This document shows positions 9,306-14,113 of a stretch of DNA of 14,113 nucleotides, piece by piece; the first letter of the stretch is position 1; every line of letters starts with the position of its first letter. A program made the translations under genes and the position numbers. The notes under the pieces are model-generated. The model saw only the letters and a program-made list of their open reading frames with translations. It was not told the DNA's origin and did no database searches. Source of the DNA: Echinostoma caproni (lineage: Eukaryota > Platyhelminthes > Trematoda > Plagiorchiida > Echinostomatidae); contig UZAN01055049.1 in the NCBI GenBank assembly GCA_900618425.1, forward strand, positions 765-14,877. Reading direction: 5' to 3'.

Positions 9306-9695
9306 AAAAAATACATTTTGTAAGCTGCAGAGGTTTTTCTTCTGCAATTCGGTGGGGCACTTGAATATGTCCATTTTTGTTGCAGTGGTCACCAAAGCCA
9401 CGGTTATTTGGTCTATCGATGGCCTCTGTCGCAGTAACGGGTGAACGATTATCCCACGTTGGTAAGCGGGTGTGTGGAGAAAGATGTCGGATCCAAGCGA
9501 TCGATAAACGCCGTCACGCGAACGCGCCCGTGCGAATGAATGAACGATAATCGTCCTTGTCCTTGTTAGAGCATCGATGGAATTAGACCGGCCAAAGATC
9601 ATCGCGACCCGGGTCTGACTTGATCCTGGCCGTTTGAGCAATGCACTTCTAATTTGCGAATCAAGCTTTGAATTAAATCACTCAATTATTCAGCA
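9306..9695. other. CpG-rich segment, no gene recognised
   Basis: The stretch 9420-9620 is noticeably rich in CG dinucleotides (for example ACGCCGTCACGCGAACGCGC near 9508) compared with its AT-rich surroundings. A 134-codon minus-strand frame (9237-9641) covers it, but it also crosses the antisense of the transposase C-terminus and has no known motif. It could be a fragment of an LTR or untranslated leader of a retroelement, or an old host regulatory patch; nothing in the sequence decides. Confidence 0.4.
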
Positions 9696-9723
9696 TTTCA
9701 CTTACAATTACTTGTGAGTAGTG
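9696..9723 (-). repeat. 28-nt block repeated at 7740-7767 (copy 2)
   Basis: Second copy of the block at 7740-7767, with three transition differences. On the minus strand the reading IPIIPHHYSQVIVSE runs through it before a stop shortly after. The corresponding reading at 7740 is VLMPQHYSQVVVNE. Similarity fades outside about 45 bases. Confidence 0.5.
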
Positions 9724-9845
9724 GTGTGGGATAATTGGTATGCCACCTGTCTCCCTTCGTTGCTGTTGGGTCAAATGAACTGACTATCTCTGAAGACGAC
9801 ACCCGAATAAATATGAATTGGCAATTTGGTTCGGCCATGGTATGA

Positions 9846-10030
9846 GCTGGTTGGCACAGTGGTAACGCTCACACCTTCCATACAATAGGTTCGGAGTTCA
9901 AATCTCGGTCGAGGCGGTGGATATGCACTACTGATGAGCTCCAATGGGAGAGAAACTCCAGTCTAGTGCTTCCGAGTGTATGGTTGAATCGATGAACTGG
10001 GGATTGTGTGTGAAGGTGAAGTCAGTCACT
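9846..10030 (+). mobile_element. tRNA-derived SINE, family II copy E
   Basis: The head has a near-perfect A box TGGCACAGTGGTAACGC from 9852 and a B box GAGTTCAAATC at 9894-9904, the layout of an internal RNA polymerase III promoter. The body contains GTGGATATGCACTACTGATG and onward at 9917-9940. This stretch recurs without change over 24 bases at 13289-13312 on the minus strand, with further matches through CGAGTGT.TGGTTGA to GAAGRTGAA. The end is about 10030, in GTCAGTCAC. Two dispersed copies with the same body after the tRNA-like head show a SINE and not a tRNA gene. Its body and tail are unrelated to family I. Confidence 0.8.
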
Positions 10031-10987
10031 TTAGTTTACCGACACTGATCATAACGAATGTATCAGCCATTTTCGACATACACTGACAACAACAAAGCAA
10101 ACGAACGAGTAGAGATGTCTACAGATTTAATGCTACACATTTTTCACTTCAAAATCATTAATAGATTACACAGCAAACAATCATTTTGGAATATGAGAAA
10201 GAAGTCAATCTACTGAGTATGTCATGCAACAATTATTTCACTTGTTTTGAATGACGTGATTTCCTTCTAATGCGATGTTTTGCCCCGTGTACTTACTGTG
10301 TTCTACCTGGTTCATTCTTGTTTTCATCGGATGGGTTAATATTGATGTTTTGATTATTAGGGCCAAAACAGTTGTATATCCACTGTAATACGGTGGATGC
10401 CATATACCCAATTCTGTGGTTAGCCTTACATTGCAAAGAAATGGAGGAATATCCAGAATTAATATACGCTAATTAGGTTAGGAAAAATTCCCCTCAAGAT
10501 AGGTACATAGTTTCGGGATAACTAGACACTTCAAACTGAAAAAGAGCTGAATACCGAATACAACGTTCCGATATTAAGCTGAGGGCATCCTAAAAGATTT
10601 GAAACTATTCTATACACAGAAGGGAACGCATGACGATGTACACAAATTCCTTTATGAATAAACAGTATATTATTATGAATATTGGGGAAAATTAACAGAA
10701 TAAACACACTTTTCATCGATCCTGTCCATTTTGCCACAAACCCCCGAAACAATGCTTCCTACTACTTAATAACATAAACTACTGACTTACATGCTATTCC
10801 GCAGTTCCTGGAATTTCCCCATTTGTTCGGATTCCCCAGGTGAGGGGGGGGGGGGTTCAGACGTAGCAGGAGATTGACTGTATCAATCCCATTATCAGAA
10901 GCTGTTATATGTGCAACCAATTGACAAATTGAACACGAGAAATGGTTATGATTGTTCTAGGACATACGAGTTTCTTGCATGTGATTT
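10031..10987. other. Intergenic DNA, no gene; G12 tract
   Basis: AT-rich DNA without a recognisable gene. A run of twelve G lies at 10844-10855, flanked by inverted CCCC/GGGG-type strings. A 73-codon minus-strand frame at 10531-10752 has no motif and is probably chance. Confidence 0.45.
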
Positions 10988-11030
10988 GTGGTTCAAATTA
11001 TGGACGGGGGTGGTGGATGATATGCATCAA
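10988..11030 (+). repeat. Possible degraded family II SINE remnant
   Basis: A B-box-like GGTTCAAATT at 10990-10999 followed by GGTGGATGATATGCA at 11012-11026 matches the order and spacing of the B box and GGTGGATATGCA in the copy at 9846-10030, with a three-base insertion. The upstream head and downstream body are too diverged to align by eye. Confidence 0.3.
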
Positions 11031-11572
11031 CATTTAAGTTCGATCAAAGTGAACATTAAGTCGAAAAAGTCGATGTGATAAAACCTGACGTATAAGTGAA
11101 CAGAAGGATTCCTTATGCGTCCGGTGATCGTTTTTGATCCCAGATGCTTAGTTTTCTTCAAAATCCGTTCGTAGTACATGTTAAAAAGCCGTAGTTTTCA
11201 CGGTTTCGTTGAAGGTGATGTGATCGGACTACCGAAGATGGCAATCATTAGAGGTTTCATGAAGTGTTGTCATTATTGGAAGACCAGATTTTGTTCTGTG
11301 GAATCTGTGGGATATTGAATGTTCAATAACCGCTTGGGGAATCACTAAGCAGACATGACTAAGTTTGAACGGAATCCCAATAACTATAGGTTGGTGCTGA
11401 CATTTTTGGATACAAATGCGGTTAGACGGGTGAGCCCGAAAAATTCAGAATAGTATTAACTGTTGATCCTAAAGAGAAGTTACACGTTTCTTAAATGGCG
11501 CTTAGTCATTGATAAAAGGGTTCAGGGAGAAATCCGCAAGCGCCAACCATTCACGGTTGCATTCAATCAGTC
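11031..11572. other. Intergenic DNA, nothing recognised
   Basis: No gene, RNA or repeat could be recognised on either strand in this stretch. Confidence 0.45.
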
Positions 11573-11837
11573 AATCAATCAATCAATATATATATACTCC
11601 AATGATGAATAAGAAACGGATTCCACTATCCAAATACTCCAAATTTTAAAAGTAGCAGCGATCAACTTAATTGTTAGGAAGTTAAGCGGGATAAAAAAAA
11701 ATTCAAAAAAATTCCCTGGATAATTCACACGAGTCATTCGCGGTAGTTGCTGTTCTCGACAAGTATGCGCTGTATTGGTTGTCGTTAGCAAAACCGCGAA
11801 CCATGACTGAGGCATCAAACTTATTGATTGATTGATT
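11573..11837. mobile_element. 265-bp unit bounded by inverted (AATC)n repeats, possible MITE-like element
   Basis: The left end AATCAATCAATCAATA (11573-11588) is the exact reverse complement of the right end TATTGATTGATTGATT (11822-11837). The inverted arrangement is not what insertion into a single microsatellite gives, since that would leave direct repeats. The interior holds A-rich runs near 11691-11712 and, on the minus strand, a 79-codon frame with no known motif. No target-site duplication was identified. It might be a short non-autonomous element, or the 3' end of a minus-strand retroposon with a TTGA tail that happens to face a similar microsatellite. Confidence 0.4.
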
Positions 11838-11847
11838 AATTAGAACT

Positions 11848-11882
11848 GACCATCCTTCATCCTTCATATTTGGAGGATGGTC
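11848..11882. repeat. Inverted repeat, 9-bp perfect arms
   Basis: GACCATCCT at 11848-11856 and AGGATGGTC at 11874-11882 are perfect reverse complements separated by 17 bases, able to form a hairpin. CATCCTT is also directly repeated within the loop side. No following T-run suggests a bacterial-type terminator, and the setting is eukaryotic. Confidence 0.5.
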
Positions 11883-12025
11883 AAGATAATTCCCGTTTCA
11901 AAATAGAAACCTGGGAAATATCGTCCCATCGCCTGCATATCGCTCTTCGCGCTAAACACTTGATACCGTTGCATACCTTGTTCATTCAATTATTTCAGCA
12001 ATGGATAAGAAATGTAAGATCGTCA

Positions 12026-13180
12026 GAAGGATGTTCTTAGACTACAAAATGCTTTCGACAGTCTTGATCGATCAGAATTGTTCAACCTGATTACTGAAAG
12101 TGATGGTAATTCAAACGTTACCAGATTGATCTGCGATTATTTCACAAATGGAAGGCAGTTTACGTGCTTTAACGGTAAAAGGTCCGCCACTTGCCCAGTT
12201 TCTTCTGGTGTTCTGCAAGCTGCAATATTTTCCCCATTTTTCTTTTCTATGTATGTCAAACAATTTCCCAGTCATCTTGCGTTCATTGGCTGCAAATACG
12301 CAGATGACGACTTTTTAGGTTGCAAATTATCCACCCCTGAAAAGGCTTCAGAAATTCAAAACAAACTAAACGACGTTGTTACTTGGTACTTGTCCCGTTC
12401 TCTCTCACTGAATGCCTCCAAATGTCAGGATATTGTGTTTCCCCTCTTGGCCGATGTACCATGTTCATCCCTCACAGTGAGGTTCCCCACCCTTTCTGCC
12501 AATCAACAACTCGTACCGAAATCAACAATGGTAGAATACCTTGGCGCCACCTTATCACACAATTTATCATGGTCACTGCATGTTCAAAACACGTTCTGTA
12601 AAGTTTGAAAGCTTTCATATTTCTCACTCTGATTGAGAATACTTTCTGTTCCCCACAAGCTGATTGTTAGGTTTGTGAATGCATGCGTGCTACCCAACTG
12701 GTTGTATTGCTCTCCACTGAATTTTCTCGGTACGTTAAAGAAAGACTTTTATTTACTGGCGAGACCTCTGAAACACATCTCTAAATGTGGTGGCATTGTC
12801 AGGGATAAACTCGCGAATTCTATCATAGAAAGACACTTACAAGTATGCGAAAGTTTCACTGCCAAAATACTCTCAGACACTCACCACCCATTACACAACG
12901 AATTTCCAAAAGCTGTATCTCTACATCATACACTTGCTCAAGATTCAAACTTTTATTTGCACATACCTCTACTTATCGTATTTCTGTTCTGCCATATCTA
13001 ACACATCTAGCACATCTATTGACAAGGAAAACATATCCACAGAATTGTGCAAATGCTTGCTTTATTGACAAACACAATCTACTGCTTTCAGTTTCTACAT
13101 GTATGATTTTGTAAATTTGAATCGACAAATATGGTGTAAATACTGAAAATTCACCCATCCGGGTGCATACTGCTACTAAT
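12026..13180 (+). mobile_element. CR1/Jockey-like LINE relic: reverse transcriptase palm to 3' end (pseudogene)
   Basis: The 3' part of a non-LTR retrotransposon ORF2, whose enzyme would copy its own and SINE RNA at a nicked target. Motif A is split: FLDYK at 12034-12048 in one frame and AFDSLDR from 12051 in the next, so one base is lost. The palm continues with SSGVLQAAIFSP (12201 onward), where the usual PQG core is altered. The catalytic KYADD (12294-12308) is kept. The frame goes on through LSLNASKCQDIVF to MVEYLGATLSHNLSWSLHV. In-frame TGA stops fall at 12606 and 12630, and the thumb and C-terminal part VNACVLPNWLYCSP...ILSDTHHPLHNEF continues in the same frame. A second frameshift between about 12945 and 12970 moves the conserved end TYRISVLPYL to another frame. 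The 5' half is missing, as expected for a 5'-truncated LINE insertion. Clade assignment is by motif style only. Confidence 0.85.
13152..13165 (+). other. Hairpin at LINE 3' end (CACCC-ATCC-GGGTG)
   Basis: A five-base-pair GC-rich stem with a four-base loop sits about 15 bases before the pentanucleotide tail of the LINE. In CR1-like elements a 3' stem-loop followed by a short tandem tail is the kind of structure the reverse transcriptase recognises. The role here is inference from that position. Confidence 0.45.
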
Positions 13181-13199
13181 GACTTGACTTGACTTGACC
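13179..13199. repeat. (TGACT)n microsatellite tail
   Basis: About four units of TGACT on the plus strand, equal to AGTCA on the minus strand. It lies exactly between the 3' end of the plus-strand LINE and the 3' end of the minus-strand SINE at 13200-13357, so it may be the tail of either or of both. Confidence 0.7.
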
Positions 13200-13357
13200 T
13201 GATCTTTCATCTTCACGGCCAAATCCTCAGCTCTTCTAGTCAACCAAACACTCGAAAGCGCTATAGACTCGAGCTTCGCTCTCATTAAAGCTCATCAGTA
13301 GTGCATATCCACCTTCCCGTAGGGGATTTGAACTCCGGACCAGTCTTATTTACTGGA
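13200..13357 (-). mobile_element. tRNA-derived SINE, family II copy F (5'-truncated head)
   Basis: Read on the minus strand it starts around CTTCCAGTAAATAAGACTGG and has the B box GAGTTCAAATCC (13324-13335). It carries the same 24-base body block as the plus-strand copy at 9846-10030 (here 13289-13312), then CGAGTGTTTGGTTGA and CCGTGAAGATGAAAGATCAG before the AAGTC tail. The A box half of the tRNA-like head is absent, so the copy is probably 5'-truncated. The body match to copy E is strong; the upstream boundary near 13357 is approximate. Confidence 0.75.
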
Positions 13358-13490
13358 AGAAATAAATAGTATGAACAATTTGAATATTTCATGAGAAGAG
13401 TGGAAGACTTACCTGATCCGATTATATTGGTTACAATTTAGGCAAAACGTGAACAGAAAAAAACCACGAAACACCTAATTCGATCAAACT
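13358..13490. other. Short spacer, nothing recognised
   Basis: AT-rich spacer between the SINE and the coding-like frame that follows. No promoter motif stands out. Confidence 0.4.
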
Positions 13491-13901
13491 ATGTCTCACC
13501 AGCACTGCCAGTCCACGGATCAAACTAACCGGAGATCTCACAGATGGAAGAGTGCTTCCGTGTTTGATCTGCTAGGTCCCGAGCTCGTGCGTCATTTTGG
13601 GTCTATATGTTCGCATGCCTACTCAGACCCCCGACCAGTTGAAGCAGCTGACCGAATGCTGTCAAGTTCACGCTTCATTCAGTGCGCGCACGACAAAATC
13701 CCCCTTGTATTAGGATAATGAAGATCTCATTCTATCCCCGTTGTGTTCACGAATGAGCGTGATCATCTGGACACGGACGTATTGCCTAGAATTACCGAGC
13801 AATCGATCACATTTGGTCCGATTTGCGTGTTTGATTCTGGCTGGTTTCCATCATCAGCTCGCGGTGTTCCATCATCATCACCACCATCCGAGAATAACTA
13901 A
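13491..13901 (+). pseudogene. Unrecognised coding-like frame interrupted by two adjacent stops
   Basis: I do not recognise this protein. From ATG at 13491 the frame reads 75 codons with protein-like composition (for example SVFDLLGPELVRHFG and PVEAADRMLSSSRFIQC). It meets TAA TGA at 13716-13721, then stays open in the same frame for about 59 codons (VVFTNERDHLDTDVLP, ITFGPICVFDSGWFP) before a serine/proline-rich end and a TAA at 13899. G and C content is higher than in the flanks. The two halves together look like one former coding segment of about 135 codons, broken in the middle. Alternatives are a chance frame, a retroelement gag fragment, or an exon pair. No splice sites clearly bridge the break. 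Confidence 0.35.
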
Positions 13902-14113
13902 ATAACTAAGTAATCAGGGTTCTATTTACTGTTCACGTAACCTCCCTGATTCCAGCACACTGTGATTCTGCCGGAGGGATGTTAGAAAACGCATAAATAC
14001 CTTGAAAGAGTTGGGACATTTCGTAATCATGTTTCACCGAAACCAAGATAACATGAAACAAGTAGTCGGGTTGTGATTGTTTCCAAACGAGCTATAACCC
14101 CTGTAAGGCTGGT
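13902..14113. other. Right-edge sequence, nothing recognised
   Basis: No gene, RNA or repeat recognised before the window ends. Confidence 0.4.

Noticed and set aside
9237..9641. 134-codon minus-strand frame
   Set aside because: Its C-terminal part is the antisense of the transposase C-terminus and the rest lies on the CpG-rich patch, where stops are rare by composition. No motif recognised.
9846..9915. Functional tRNA gene
   Set aside because: Strong internal promoter boxes, but the following body recurs at 13200-13357 with the same head end, which identifies a SINE.
11848..11882. Rho-independent terminator
   Set aside because: A hairpin is present but there is no T-run and the window is eukaryotic.
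12383..12601. 72-codon plus-strand frame inside the LINE
   Set aside because: It is a shadow of the reverse transcriptase frame, which carries the conserved ADD and YLG motifs.
1..14113. CRISPR array, defence system or biosynthetic cluster
   Set aside because: No regularly spaced direct repeats, no bacterial gene organisation and no enzyme families of such systems were found on either strand.

Overview
The window looks like repeat-rich, gene-poor nuclear DNA of a metazoan. A flatworm, most likely a trematode, fits best. Nothing bacterial is visible: no operons, ribosome binding sites, rRNA, true tRNA or CRISPR array. The evidence is the mixture of elements: a BEL/Pao retrotransposon pol segment, a CR1/Jockey-like LINE fragment, a pogo/Tigger-type DNA transposon relic and at least six tRNA-derived SINE copies, all embedded in AT-rich, stop-filled DNA. 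The organism assignment is inference from this element profile and was not tested by any search.

Layout. At 1-1171 an open frame carries the reverse transcriptase part of a BEL/Pao Pol protein; it runs off the left edge, and its YxDD catalytic signature is damaged. From 1172 to about 8180 I see mostly unassignable intergenic DNA with four SINE copies (1773-1964 +, 2829-3011 +, 3846-4046 +, 6274-6466 -). Their tRNA-like heads differ, but they share a 3' tail of the form AATAAA..GGARGTAAA. A diverged 65-bp tandem duplication lies at 6117-6240. At about 8182-9305 there is a shattered pogo/Tigger transposase with its N-terminal helix-turn-helix, the end of the DDE domain and the C-terminus; the middle is missing.

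From 9306 to the right edge there is a CpG-rich segment (about 9370-9640). A second SINE family follows, with copies at 9846-10030 (+) and 13200-13357 (-) and a possible remnant near 10990-11030. A 265-bp unit at 11573-11837 is bounded by inverted (AATC)n repeats. A LINE reverse-transcriptase relic lies at 12026-13180, with two frameshifts and two in-frame stops. Its 3' end has a small hairpin and a (TGACT)n tail that abuts the tail of the minus-strand SINE. At 13491-13901 an unrecognised coding-like frame is interrupted by two adjacent stops.

Functionally there is no gene system working together here. It is a graveyard of nested mobile elements. The autonomous families (LINE, BEL, pogo) are all broken, and the SINEs depend on LINE enzymes made elsewhere. 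I found no convincing intact host gene and no defence or biosynthetic system. The most useful leads are the modular SINE families with shared tails, the minus-strand peptide repeat near 7740 and 9696, the inverted-repeat unit at 11573-11837, and the unexplained frame at 13491.
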